DNA from: Takakia lepidozioides
Lineage: Eukaryota; Streptophyta; Takakiopsida; Takakiales; Takakiaceae
NCBI GenBank assembly: GCA_030704615.1
Contig: CM060733.1
Span: forward strand, 39,806,001 to 39,870,000
Direction of reading: 5' to 3'
DNA: 64,000 nucleotides
Shown: piece by piece, positions 41,050-52,470 of the stretch
How positions within the stretch are numbered: position 1 is the first letter of the stretch
How the letters are laid out: every line of letters begins with the position of its first letter
The notes under the pieces: model-generated
Told to the model about the DNA's origin: nothing
Seen by the model: only the letters and a program-made list of their open reading frames with translations
The model's database searches: none
Position numbers and translations under genes: made by a program

Positions 41050-41496
41050 GACTTTTTTTTGCAGTGTAATAAAATGCACCCCAAAACTCCTGGAATGAGG
41101 CAATATTCCATTCAAACTGAGATCCAACAGAAGCAATTGTGGGGCCATTTCTAGAAAAATGGCGCCGGATTTCTCTATTTTGGGCCGAAAACTGGCTAAG
41201 TCCCAACTGGTACCCCTGTGTCTGGAAAAATGGCGCCGAATTTCCCTATTTTGGGCCGAAAACTGGCTAAGTCCGAACATGCTCGGAACAATGTCTGGAA
41301 AAATGGCGCCGAATTTCCAGTTACATGGCCCGAAACTGCCCAACATCTGTGCAATCCCCGGCACCATGTACCGAAATTCGGCGCCACATTTCCAAATTTT
41401 GGGCTTACACACCTGTCCTAAGGGGACAGCACAACCTACTTTGAAAGGGTTGTCGCAGACACCTTCCCATTCCGTCTCGTTTGCCGAACCGTCCAT
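41050..41496. repeat. palindromic array, about 72 bp unit, 4 copies, junction of two elements
   Basis: TGGCGCCG cores at about 41160, 41232, 41304 and a variant at 41378, each with GGAAAAATGGCGCCGAATTTCC-like pairing and TTTTGGGCCGAAAACTGGC. It lies between the 3' end of the plus-strand SWIM transposase and the minus-strand fragment of a second transposase copy, possibly an intron of the latter. Confidence 0.8.
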
Positions 41497-41956
41497 TTAG
41501 AAGTGCTGGCAAGAAACATTTGGGCAACGAAGGTGTCCAACGCAAATCGATCTATGGAACTTCAAGCCATGCGGATTGCATATATTGGAAGTTTTCGTCC
41601 GGCACTGTCCATCGTGCTTCTTGTCCATGCCCGCCATTTGTCCTGCCCATCCCCCAAAGGATGTCGCTGATGGCAGCTCAAAAATGATATCACCATTAAA
41701 TTCATTGGGTAGGTATTTTGCTCTAACAATTCGTTGTGTATTCAATGCCTCTCACATCACTCTTGCATCCTGGCAACCCCCTCAAGGACTGCAACTTCGG
41801 AATGACACTTGCAATCTCTTGCACATTGGGGTCCCCCAGCAGACGTTGATTCGGAGGAGGTGGGAGCTCCGACACGTCTTCTTCTAAGCTATCAGAGATA
41901 TCAACAAATGTGGTGGAGGTTGTCTCTTCTTTTTTGATGGGCAGAGTTTTGGGCAC
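41497..41956 (-). pseudogene. second SWIM-transposase copy, N-terminal fragment
   Basis: The minus strand reads VIPKLQSLRGLPGCKSDVRG, then (frame shift) FNGDIIFELPSATSFGGWAG and GMDKKHDGQCRTKTSNI. This aligns by eye with SILEILRGLHMDGHRSEL, VDGNIFFDVSR and DMDRKHDGHPWCVTKTTS of the plus-strand copy at 37230-37480. Everything C-terminal is missing. Its direction, opposite to the neighbour and divergent from the ParB-MTase copy B, shows that a second element lies inverted here. Confidence 0.6.
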
Positions 41957-42559
41957 CTGAGCCTCCGAAGCTGCTGTTTTGGGCGTGACTATGGAACCTC
42001 CCGACAGACGTCTTTGATCCCCATGAACGCGATACTTTGCTGGTGGAACTATTCAATCTCGCCGACTGCCAGACAAATGTGGTTTCTGAACGCATGTGCC
42101 CTCGACCTTCCCCACTTTGTCATACACCTCTCTCACTACATATACAATCCCTGCCTCAAAGCGGAAGGTTACGCAAAGCAAGTCTACTTGAACTACGGCG
42201 AGCCCATTCACGTCGGCTACGGCACTCAGGTACTCCGCTTGCGCGTTGGAGTAGAAAACAGTGACGTTGGAGTTGAGAGACATTGCATGAACGAGCACGG
42301 GAGTGTGGGCAGTGGAGAGGAGGTGACAAGAGTACACTAGGAAGGCCGAATTCTTCAAACCACTTCTTGACAATGTCTCAGTGGATCCACCGACTGAAGG
42401 TGCTGAGGCAAATTATTTCTTTGCATGTTGTGTAGTAGCCGGCTTTGACTCTGACAGATACTAGTGAATTTTATCCCATTAATATCAGATCACAGACCAC
42501 CGGACACATGATTCTGATAGGCAAGTATTGCGGCCGACTTTGCAGATGCCACATCCTCA
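41957..42559. other. divergent intergenic region of element copy 2
   Basis: Sits between the start of the minus-strand transposase fragment and the plus-strand ParB-MTase gene. A plus-strand ORF 42014-42340 (HYIYNPCLKAEGYAKQVYLN) is open but unrecognised. It would hold both promoters if the genes are divergently transcribed. Confidence 0.35.
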
Positions 42560-43474
42560 GTGACTGCGCTGTGGGTCGAACCCCTTATGTCAAACATGGA
42601 TACGTGGCATGCCTATATTGGGCAACAGGTGTCGAGTTCTCTGCGAGACAGCCCGCAAGCATCCCGCCAAAAAATGAAAAACCCCAATTATGAGCCGTTA
42701 CGTTTTTGGATGATTTGTTATTCCTTGAGAGGGAGGGATGAAAACCTAACCGCCATCCAGTTTTGCCATTTGCCGGAGGGATGTCTTCAGAGGTTACATT
42801 ATGGTGTTCATCATTTCAAACTCGCCACACTGGAGCATCCCAAGAACGAGAGCGTTTCCAGAAAGAAGAGAGTGAGAAGGCAGTCTTTGTACTTCACGTC
42901 TGCTAGGCAGAGGTTGAGAACGAGAGAGAGGATAAAGAAAGCTAGGAGGGCTTTGAATTTGTATGAGGAAGGGAGCGATCGCGAGGGGGAGGGTACTTTG
43001 GGCGAAGGGATGGAGAGTCTGGCAGGTAAGGAGCCCATTCTGGACAAGCAGCTCGAGGATCTGTTGGAGCTGCTTCTATTGCAACCAATACAGGAGAAGG
43101 AAGTCGAAAGGGAGAGCGGTGCTCCTGCAGAGGAGGAGGTAACACGGCAAAGTCCGCAGAGGGGCCTGTCGACAAGGGGGCGGCCCTCCTCCATGCAACT
43201 GTCTTTGCGCCCGTTGAAGGAGAAGGCTCAAGCGGAAAGCAGCGTCGGGTTGGGAGAGGAGGACACTTCCAGCGGTGGATAGAGTTTGATCCAGGTGAGT
43301 ATAGCAGCACATTGGCTTTAGATTACCTTGTTCCATGACTCGTAGCGATAAGAAGAGCAGTAAGAAACATACATTTGAGCCTGATTTCAGATGACTTTGA
43401 CAATAGCTTAAAACGGCATCGCATCATGTCCACCATTGCATTCGCAAGGGTTTTGAATAAGTCGAGAACAAGGT

Positions 43475-44735
43475 GATTAAGCTGTCATTGACAACAACTT
43501 AATCTGCCACCTCCACGAGGCATAGCCCTTTGTTCTAGCGAGCCCAATGTTGTCGCTGTATGAGTGCAGTAGCCTGCAATATGTACAAGATTAAGATGAC
43601 ATTGACGACACCTTAATCTGGGCATGCAATGCTTATCTTCATTATGCTTTTTGGCAGAGAAAGCAGAAGAAGGCTTGGGAGAGTCAGCGTCCGATCTCAT
43701 CCGTGGATCCTGCAATTCAAGAGCAGACCATGCCAGAGCAGGGTCATGTCGCTCAGGAGGAGGAGGAGGTGCAAATAATGCAGTGTCCACGACAGGTCTC
43801 AGGCACTGAGGAGCAGCAGAAAAACACACAAGTGCCTCCGCAATCCGTGAAGGAGAAGAGCTAGGTGCAAGGCAGAAGGCGTGCAGGGGGGGGCGGGTCT
43901 TCCAGCGGAGGAATGAAGCCAGAGAAGGTTAGTTCATACATTCGAATCCATGGTTTTTGCAACACAAAGGAGTTAGATTGAGGTGAGGCTAACGCCACCT
44001 AAAAGGTCACCTTTGCGGGTAATGGTTTACGTAGAAGGTTAAAGTGAAGGAAGATTAAGGTGTCGTTGACGACACCTTAACCTGCCACTGCGTTCAACCA
44101 AAAACTCTCCAATGAATTGAACCCAAAACATCAGCAAATCACTCTGGAACTTCAGCAGATTAAGGTGTCGTTGACGATACCTTAATCTGCCTCTGCAATC
44201 AACATAAACATGGGAGAAACACTCTAGAACTACAACGGATTAAGATGTCATCAACGACACCTTAATTTGCCACTGCATTGAACCTCAAACATAGGGAAAT
44301 CACCCTAGAACAATAGCAAATTAAGCTGTCGTTGACGACATCTTAATCTGTCAATGAATTCAACATAAAACATCCAAAAAACACCATAAATTAAGGTGGC
44401 GTTGACGACATCTTAATCTGCTTCTGCATTCAGTCCAAAATATGAGAAAAACACCCTACAACTGTAGCAGATTAAGATGTGGTTGACGACATCTTAATCT
44501 CCAATGAATTGAACCCAAAACATGAGAAAATCACTCTGTAACTTCAGCAGATTAAGGTGTTGTTGAGGACACCTTAATCTGCCTCAGCAATCAACATAAA
44601 CATGGGAGAAACACTCTAGAACTACAGCGGATTAAGATGTCATCAACAACACCTTAATCTACCACTGCATTGAACCTCAAACATTGGGAAATCACCCTAC
44701 CAAAACATCAAATTAAGTTGTTGTTGACGACATCT
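43475..44735. repeat. intronic hairpin array based on TTAAGGTGTCGT
   Basis: Eleven hairpins of about 26-34 nt at about 43475, 43588, 44055, 44158, 44239, 44318, 44390, 44470, 44550, 44632 and 44709. The best is 44055-44080: arm TTAAGGTGTCGT, loop TG, arm ACGACACCTTAA. Spacers are about 45-60 bp and AT-rich (AACATAAAACAT, GAAATCACTCT). All lie in introns of copy B; three more are at 46528, 46628 and 47243, also intronic. Confidence 0.9.
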
Positions 44736-46524
44736 TAATCTTGCCATGAATTGTGTATCTTAACACATTGCATTTTGCAGAAAAAGAGAAAGAAAGCCGG
44801 GGGAATCCAGCCTGCAGAGGAAACAATTGTTCTTGAAGACAGGGACATTATTATGGATGCCAACTATGAAGCCAAGGTGCACTATGTACACCACCAAGGT
44901 GAACTCGAGGAAAGTCATCAACTCCATGGAAGTGAAAGATGACACTCTTTTCATTCCTCTGTGCTAGATGATTTCTATGCCAGCAGTTTGGCCTGCCCTT
45001 CACCACGATATCAAGAAGCTACAGGGGGATTTTATCCATGGGAACTTGAAGGGTTCGGCTGTGTTTTATGTGGCACTGACTGATCTCCAGGGATCTGAGA
45101 AATTGGTGGACCTCGATGTAATGGACAGTTGGGACCCGCTTTGGAAAGAAGTGAATACGGAGTTTGAGATTGAGCTTTCACAGAACCCAGCACACGTCGA
45201 GTACATGAACAAAATATTCTTTGTTTGGGATGACAACCACTGTTTGGTGGCCTGGATGGAGTACATCAGCAGGATGTATGCAGAGAACAAAGAGTGGCAC
45301 TATCGGGTTCAGTCAATGGTCCTCGATCCGGAGGGGAAGTTCACTCAGCTTCTAACTGCAATGCACGATATCAACAAGTAAGAGTCTTGCCCACTTCTTG
45401 TCTCCAATTTCATTGTTCTGTCAATCTTCAAACTTTGTCAACTGACCTGTTCGCATTGCAGGGGGACGGAGACATCCCATGTCACCACCAACATAGTTCA
45501 TTCCTTGTTTCGTATGCAAAGCATAGGAGTGATGCCATTGGAAACGTTCGCGAGTGTCTTGTCCCCGGACACACTGAAGAAGTGCCAAACGATCAAGAAG
45601 ACAGAGACTTGGTACAACCTGACAAGGGCGGTGTTTCTCGACTACTTGTACGCGGTGAGTTTCTGTGCGGAATGCCATTCTTCTTGAATTGTGGATATGT
45701 CATGTTTTTGCTTTGGTTTTGTTGTTCACGAGGGTTACTTGGGTGTGTCACAGCAAGAAATAGCAGAAATGGGAGAACGAGCCAAGCTAGAGTATTATGC
45801 CACTACAGATGAGGATGAGAGAACGGCAAACGGGGTGGAGGCAAAAATGAAGGCGGACATGGATACGTGCAGGAAGATCCTCAAGAGCGCGTTCGACAAA
45901 CACATTCGAATCGCTGACCCCGGACTGGGAAAGGGGTTTCTGGAGCAGGTTCGGATCCACTGGAACAAGCCCACTAAGCCACACAGGAAAAGCTCCACCG
46001 CCTTTCCATTTCCATGGTTGACCCTGCTCAGAAAGTGAGGTGGCTGGAAATCTGGAACTCGGATCCGATCATCCGGGATACAACAATTTCCCAAAACCAA
46101 TGAAGGACCCTGAGATTGGGGTGGTGACACCTGTCAGCAACCGCGCATTCGACACTTGGTTGCACAAAGCGACCTTCTAGAGCCAGGTGAGACTGTAAAA
46201 ACATTGTCACTGTTCCAGCAATGAGTACATGGTTTCTTATGTTGATTAACTCAAAATTTGGCGGATGGTTGTGCAGCTGGAGAAGCGGGCAATTGATACT
46301 TTTGAGAAATCACTGCTGGACTACAAGATTACAATGACCACTCCGAGCATCAAGTTCCAGTCATACGTTCGGAAATGGAGAAGAGAGCTGTGGAAGTATG
46401 CATTTACCGTGAGTTCGAGAAGGAAGGGGGCATACTGCGCTCGCAGGACTTTGACCATTAGTATAATGGGGAGCAGGCAATGAAACGAGTTCTGTATAGG
46501 TACTGCCTTTTATGTTGATGGCAC

Positions 46525-46660
46525 TACATTAAGATGTCGTTGACGACATCTTAAAACAGGCATTGTCTGTAGTGCAAATAGCAATTTTTCGGTAATAAAC
46601 ATAGAATTCCATGTATGAAGTGGGTCGATTTAAGGTGGCGTTGACGACACCTTAAATCGG
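46525..46660. repeat. two intronic hairpins in the intron homologous to the GGCGCC intron
   Basis: TTAAGATGTCGTTGACGACA followed by TCTTAA (46529-46554) and a TTTAAGGTGGCG/CGACACCTTAAA pair (46629-46656). This intron lies between the MKRVLYR exon and the VKDWGRAHYRD exon, the position that in copy A holds the 146 bp GGCGCC array. Confidence 0.85.
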
Positions 46661-48612
46661 TGCCCTTTGGGCTCTTCAAAACTGAACAATTGCACACATC
46701 TGTTTCTTGTTCATCTGCAGGTCTTCATTGTTTTGTTGTGCTTCATGCAGGTACTTTCACTTATTCCAGATAAGGCTCTCAGTGACGATCCGGACTTTAT
46801 TCATGGATGGGCGAACCCAGACGACGACACCAAAATGTTCACTGCGGGAATTGTGAAGGACTGGGGTCGGGCTCATTACCGCGACTGCGGGTGGTACCTC
46901 GACTACCCTCGGTAGTCCACTTCGTGGGAGGAGAACGTCATGAGGAATCAGAATGAGAATGAAGATGCCTTGGCACCCCGGACAGATGAGGAGTTGCAGG
47001 CAAGGTTCCTTGCGCAGCTGAGTAAGAAGGAGCCAACAAAGACGGCCACCCCCGCGGGTGGGAAAAACAAAAACAAAGGGAAACAGACTGCGGAGGCAGG
47101 TGGGTCTGCCGGTGCTGCGGCTGCCATTGATTCTGGGTCAGGGCCTGCAGGGACTGGTGGGGCAGTTCTTGATCGCCCACAGGCAGATGATCGCATTGTG
47201 CGCACAAAGGTCCAAGAGATTGTGGGGTGTTGGATTTGTTGGATTAAGATGTTGTCAACGACATCTTAATCCACCAGCGCTTTGTACTACCAGTTCCCTA
47301 AATGTACACCAACCACCCAATTTGATTCGCTTGCATTTGCTTTTGGCAGGTGACGAAGAATCCATGCTGGGTGAACGGTGTCTAGCAGCCTTACGCCGCT
47401 GACCTTGTAATCCTTGACATCCCGGATGGGCAGCCTGTGCTTGATATCATTCCCCCTGTTGTGACTCCACAGTGGAATGCTCAAAACCCTCTGTATTGGC
47501 AGTGGGCATTCTCTTTTTGCAACAAGTTCCTCTCTGACGCAGGGAGCCTTCTGATATTTCAATCTGACGACATGGCATCCCGCCGGATTCTTCATAGCTA
47601 CATGAAGTCCTCTGGGTTCCAAATCAACAAAATATGGACATGTGTTAATACATTGCCTCCGTCGAAGGGGGAGTTTCCAGGGCAGAAGGTATTTCCTGTA
47701 ACTTTCATTGTCTTCGTCCGTGTTGTCGTTGAATACCCATAGTTGCTGACATATTTCCATTGTTGCTGGTACAGACCCATGTGTTCAAGGCCATTTGCCT
47801 GTCACAGATTCGGCCTGCCAACACTTTTGCTTATTTGGGCATTTCGACGTTTGGGGAGGAGGTCTGCACATAGACCCAGATTGTGACCCAGTCGAATATG
47901 ATGTTGTTCACAACTATGTGGATGCATCCCAGACTCTGAAAAAGACTGGAGGAATTCCATGGAGAGGTGCCCGGGAGAAGTCGCCCGCGTTCATGCAGAC
48001 CTTCATTGAGACATGTAGCCGGCATGGTGGCAAAAAGGTTGACCTCTCCATGGACACAAGTGCATGCCAAAACTCTTCTCCATTCTTTGTTGCACATGTT
48101 CCTCTCATGTTTTGGCTTCTGACATGGTTTCGTGCTTTCATTCGCTATCCTACAGGGGCTTCGTTCCATGCCTGCAAGTGTGCAAGAAGACATCTTTTTG
48201 GGTTTGAGGGGGACGAGGAGCTTTACTCTTGAGTCATCGCTCCACTCTCTGAGGGATCCTCGCATTTGACCCAGACTGAGAAGATTGTTGAGGAGCAGGA
48301 TCTGCCGGATGTTCTGGATGTGGATTCGGATTTTTCATGTGAGTAAGTGCGTGTTCTTTTGTGGCAACTCATAGACCCCATGACGGATCCTTTTGGTGCT
48401 CCTTTTTGTGGCTGCAGTTTGGCTTCCAGAGTATTTATGAATTTTACTCATTACTGTGTGGTTGCAGGAGTCCTATGACGCCACGGTTTCTACCGTTCTT
48501 TGCCAACCCGGATTTTTTTCCAAGTCCTCCAGCACAATTTCATTTGTCATCTTACGCGGAGGCTGCGGCTGAGGAGTATAGTCTACTGGCATCTCCACCT
48601 TCTCTGCTACAC

Positions 48613-49099
48613 TAAAGACATGGTTTTCAGCAGAGCAGGGCTAGCGTCTTTGTGGACAGTTCTGCCTTTGTCCTGAACAGTGCGTCCTATAGCAGTGGAT
48701 CTTCTTTGTCCAAATGAATCGATTCTTGTGAAGGGTTTGTTTGAAAACCAAGAGTTCACTTGTTTGCCTTCTTTATGATTGGATGTGATCCTCTCTATCA
48801 ACCTTGTATAACTAGGAAAATGACATGTGGTCTACCACTACAAACAACTATCTATTTTTTCATTTATGTCATTCATCCACCTCTCATTCGTTATACAGAC
48901 ATTCTTCCGACATTCATCCCTCATTCATCCGACATTCATCCATATCCGACCTTCTGATACTGGCCACTCTGCGCAGTAATAGGTCTTCTAAGTCGACTGG
49001 ACGTTCGCGGTTATAGGTGGGCAGGTCCTCAAGCATGAGCAAATTTCTGCTCACGCAATTTTCTGCTCGTGGGATTTGCTCACACAATAGCATCCCCCC
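48613..49099. other. no gene; CATTCATCC microrepeat
   Basis: Downstream of copy B. Short repeats of (GA)CATTCATCC at 48898-48945 and a TTTCTGCTCACGCAATTTTCTGCTC duplication near 49045. Nothing else seen. The end of element copy 2 should lie here but no terminal repeat is obvious. Confidence 0.4.
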
Positions 49100-49885
49100 C
49101 TCGAAATCCGGCCCTCTCGGATGAATCTAGACCCACACTCTATGCCTGTTCCTTCAGCTATCCATGCCTCTGCACAGATCATGCATACATCTTGCCTTGT
49201 TGCTAGCAGCTAGCAATGACAGCCTAGAACTCTTCCATCAAACACCCCAACCATACTTATCACACGAGTTCCTATGTTGACTTGCGTCTGCTTCCAAGAG
49301 GCATTCACCTTTTTGCCTCGATTGTTCCACCATTGACTTGGGTCGGAAACGTGTTCATTTTAGAGCTTCTCCTCGTCTCTGTTATCTGTTTTTCGATACT
49401 TTCCTATTGCCACATTGGCAGTAACATGTCAAAATCACTCCAAAACCACCATAGATCCACCAACAAGCTAACTTGCATATTCAACATGAAAATTTAGGGA
49501 CAACTCTAACAGGGAAAACAGGCTGAAATGTGTTGAAGAAGGTGCCTTTGTTAGCCATGCTTGGTTCTATCAATTGTGTTGCTGCCGCTGCTGTTTCTAG
49601 TTGACCATCTATCCATGGAGGTTTCTTGTAGCTATTGATCCACGGGGAATCAGAAGTAATCTTGTGTTTTAAATCCGGCCCTCTTGGATGAATCTGGACC
49701 CACACTCTATCCCTGGTCCTTTAGCTATCCCTGCATGTGTACAAATCAGGCATACATCCTTGCCTTGGTGCTAGTAGCTGACATTGACGGTGTGGAGTTC
49801 TTCTAGAAAACACCCCAACCCTACTTATCGCACTAGTTCCAAATCTGAATGCACCTGCTTCTCTTTGTAATCCAACAGGCATTCA
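49100..49885 (-). pseudogene. PDF and WWDNR exons of PDF-PPR gene, minus strand
   Basis: Minus strand: 49705-49510 reads WVQIHPRGPDLKHKITSDSP, INSYKKPPWIDGQLETAAAA and GTFFNTFQPVF (PDF exon with PDF changed to PDL). 49385-49305 is a decayed WWDNR exon. Intron pieces lie at 49110-49290 and 49700-49870. It continues into the minus-strand PPR tract. Confidence 0.6.
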
Positions 49886-50622
49886 CCTTTTCTGGAGCTG
49901 CCAGGCTTGCACACGCATTGCAAACACAAACAAACGTAATGTGGTTGGGCTTCACCCTTTCCTACATCATTTGCTCGTATGTCTCCAAAGCCTCCGTCCC
50001 GCAACCCTGCTGTGCATGTCCTGCGACCATTGCGTGCCACAACACCACATCACATTCAGCCATAATGTCAAACACCCCCTTTTCATGTTCAATACTCCTA
50101 CATTTGGCATACATATCCAACAAGGCAGTGTTCCGAATGACATTTGGTACAATTCCAGCTTTGACAATGTGACCATGGACCTCTTTGCTATTTTCCGGGG
50201 CTGCCAGGCTTGCACATGCATCACGAACGCCAACAAAGGTGATCTGGTTGGGCTTCACCCCTTCCTACATCATTTGCTCATAGGTCTCCAAAGCCTCCAT
50301 CCCACGACCATGCTGTGCATATCCTACGATCATCACGCTTCACGACACCACATCACGTTCAGCCATTTTGTCGAACACTGCCTTTGCATCCTCAATGCAC
50401 CCAAATTTGGCAATATGTCCACCAGGGCAGTGTTCAGAATGACATCTGGTACAATTCAAGCTTTGACGATGTCAGCATGGACCTCTTTACCCTTTTCCAG
50501 GGCTGCCAGGCTCGCAAACGCATTGCAAACGCAAATGTCAAATGTGATGCGGTCGGGCTTCACCCATTCCAACGTCATTTGCTCATAAGTCTCCAAAGCA
50601 TTCCTACCACACCCATGCTTGG
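49886..50622 (-). pseudogene. PPR tract, minus strand, split by CACTA element 2 (downstream part)
   Basis: Minus strand gives HGCGRNALETYEQM, VKPDRITFDICVCNAFASLA, KGKEVHADIVKA, MAERDVVS, then GVKPNQITFVGVRDACASLA, KEVHGHIVKAGIVPNVI and MAECDVVLWHAMVAGHAQQG. About 2.3 P-L-S units with a frameshift near 50420. Its 5' continuation is at 55520-55960, beyond the CACTA element. Confidence 0.8.
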
Positions 50623-51087
50623 TAATACTACAACAGATTGCGGCTTTTACGACTCCCATGGGTGCGCAGTCATGACAGATTTGTGGCAGAAATGCCATTT
50701 GCAGTCGTAAAATGCTTTTGAAGTCATAATGCAGGTCTGGGGAAGGCGTATATGCGACTGCATGGCTCCGGACTCTGCGCAACACAGGTCAAACATGTTT
50801 GACCACGAATATTGGCATGGCAGATATGACTACCAGTCACGGTCATGGCTACACTGGAATGACGTGTGTATATTGCTAGAAAGACATATGACTTCATGAC
50901 TCTCACTCTAATGCATTCTACCAGATCATCACATGGATGAATCACTACATGACTGCACATGTCGACACATGCTTTTCTGGTTATATATATAATATATGAG
51001 TATTTATATTTTGAAAAAACGGAGACTCTGACCACTAATTTTAAAAAAAAAACAAAATGCAATTTAAAAAAAAAAAAACACATCGGC

Positions 51088-51288
51088 TGGTAAGTGCACA
51101 GTGTGTCGCTCTGGTGGTTTGGGGTTCAAACCCGCTGCCTTATCCCGTGTGTGGGATTGTTCGTGACGGTATGTCTGGGTGTTGATTGTCCTGTACGTCT
51201 TATGGCCCATAAATGAAGGCGGGTGAATTTTCCCCCCTCCTCAAGGGCCCGTGGTTTCCTTTAAGAAAAGAAAAAAAAGAAAAAAAAT
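51088..51288 (+). mobile_element. SINE-like element with tRNA-like promoter
   Basis: GGCTGGTAAGTGCACAG (A-box-like, about 51086) and GGGGTTCAAACCCGCTG (B box, about 51120) are about 35 bp apart. A tRNA-unrelated body follows (GGGATTGTTCGTGACGG, CTTATGGCCCATAAATG) and an A-rich tail (AAGAAAAGAAAAAAAAG) ends near 51288. The structure fits a pol III-transcribed plant SINE sitting inside CACTA element 2. Confidence 0.6.
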
Positions 51289-51289
51289 C

Positions 51290-52470
51290 AAAGAGGGGCT
51301 TTTAGGGTTTACAAAAAGGTTAAAAAACTTAAAAAGTTGCCCATCACGGTAGCGTGAACAGACTTAGAGCGAGCGGGAGGGAGGGAGAGAGAGGGTTGGG
51401 ACTTAGAGCGAACGAGCGGGAGAGAGGGCAAACATGCATGGGAGGCCCGCAGTTGGATCAACCTTCGCATTTGGAGCAAGCAACCCTAGAAACGCTAGGG
51501 TATGTGTGCAAGGAGGTTTCGGCTGGGAGCCCGCCGTTCTTGGGAGAGTCAGCTTCATCTTAGCAGGCCGTGTTTCAATCTCTACCCGCTTGGCCCTGAT
51601 TTTACAGCACGGAGCAGAGCTGGCATGAGTTTCTAAAAGATCCTTCACGATGGTGGGACAACCGCAATCGCAAGGTGTGGCTTTTTCTTAATGTACGATG
51701 TGAAGAAGTTTGTCCATCTTGCAAATGTGGGTTGTTGGCTCCTGTTAGTACCATGATTTGGTATTCTTCCTGATGTTTACAAGGTTCTTGGGAGAGTTAG
51801 CTTGGTCTTAGCAGGCCGTGTTTCAATCTCTGCCCACTCAGCTGCACCGTGGTGGTTCTCACTGACCAATCCGACATTACCTGACTACATAAACAAACAG
51901 CACACTGAAGAGGTCCTCTTGGGTTCATGGTCAGTCAAATCCTCCATGGGCCATGACACAAGGTCGAGGACAATGTGGTGAGGGCACCTTCTTCTTCGAC
52001 CTATTTCAGCCTGTTTTGCCCTCTCATCAGACTCGGCCCTTCATTTGCAGCACGGAGCAGAGTTGGCATGAGATTTTTAAAGATCCTTCACGATGGTGCG
52101 ACAACCGCAATAGCAAGGTGTGGCTTTTCCTTAATGTACGATGTGAAGAAGTTTGTCCATCCTGCAAATGTGGGCTGTTGGCTCCTGTTAGTACCATGAT
52201 TTGGTATTCTTCCTGATGTTTCAAGGTTCTTGGGAGAGTCAGCTTGGTCTTAGCAGGCCGTGTTTCAATCTCTGCCTGCTCATCTGCACCGTGCTGGTTC
52301 TCACAGACCAATCCGACATTACCTGACTACAAGACACAAGCAACACACACAAGAGGTCCTTTTGGGTTGATGGTTGGTCAAATCCTCTATGGGTTCTTCT
52401 TCGACCTATTTCAGCCTGTTTTGCCCTCTCATCAGACTCGGCCTTGAGATGCATATTGAATTATGTAAGT
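51290..52470 (+). pseudogene. PDF-PPR leader and two WWDNR exon copies
   Basis: The leader (AAAAAGTTGCCCATCACGG, GACTTAGAGCGAGCGGG) matches 9030-9110. Then GGGAGAGTCAGCTT blocks occur three times (51540, 51788, 52232) and two related exons read SWHEFLKDPSRWWDNRN (51613-51675) and SWHEIFKDPSRWCDNRN (52055-52115). These are closer to canonical plant OSB sequence than the DPSQWWDNRG type found elsewhere. Repeat R and a satellite-like unit follow each. Confidence 0.6.

Larger units (their letters stand above)
42560..48612 (+). pseudogene. ParB-like/DNA-methyltransferase-like gene, copy B (most complete)
   Basis: Exons with GT/AG borders: 42560-43293 (N-terminal, Lys/Glu-rich), 43659-43928 (Gln/Glu-rich), 44780-45378 (TLFIPLC, stop, then MNKIFFVWDDNHCLVAWMEY and MHDINK), 45462-45653 (TETSHVTTNIVHSLFRMQS), 45753-46190 (frameshift near 45985; LHRLSISMVDPAQKVRWLEI), 46276-46500, 46752-47230 (VKDWGRAHYRDCGWYLDYPR, stop), 47350-47687 (DLVILDIPDGQPVLDI), 47774-48345 (DPVEYDVVHNYV, METCS-like IETCSRHGGKKVDLSMDTGA, RRHLFGFEGDEELYS, stop), and a last exon near 48475 (PRFLPFFANPDFFPSP). 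VWDDNH is the ParB-like core; DIPDG, then DLSMDTG and the FGFEGDEEL tail resemble motif IV, motif I and the closing IGIExDxEL of N4/N6 methyltransferases. At least four stops or shifts make this copy inactive. The role is inferred to be DNA binding plus modification for a transposon. Confidence 0.6.

Noticed and set aside
51403-51648. Minus-strand ORF opposite the leader and WWDNR exon (SAPCCKIRAKRVEIETRP)
   Set aside because: Antisense to recognised plus-strand WWDNR exon sequence; shared only because the repeat is shared.
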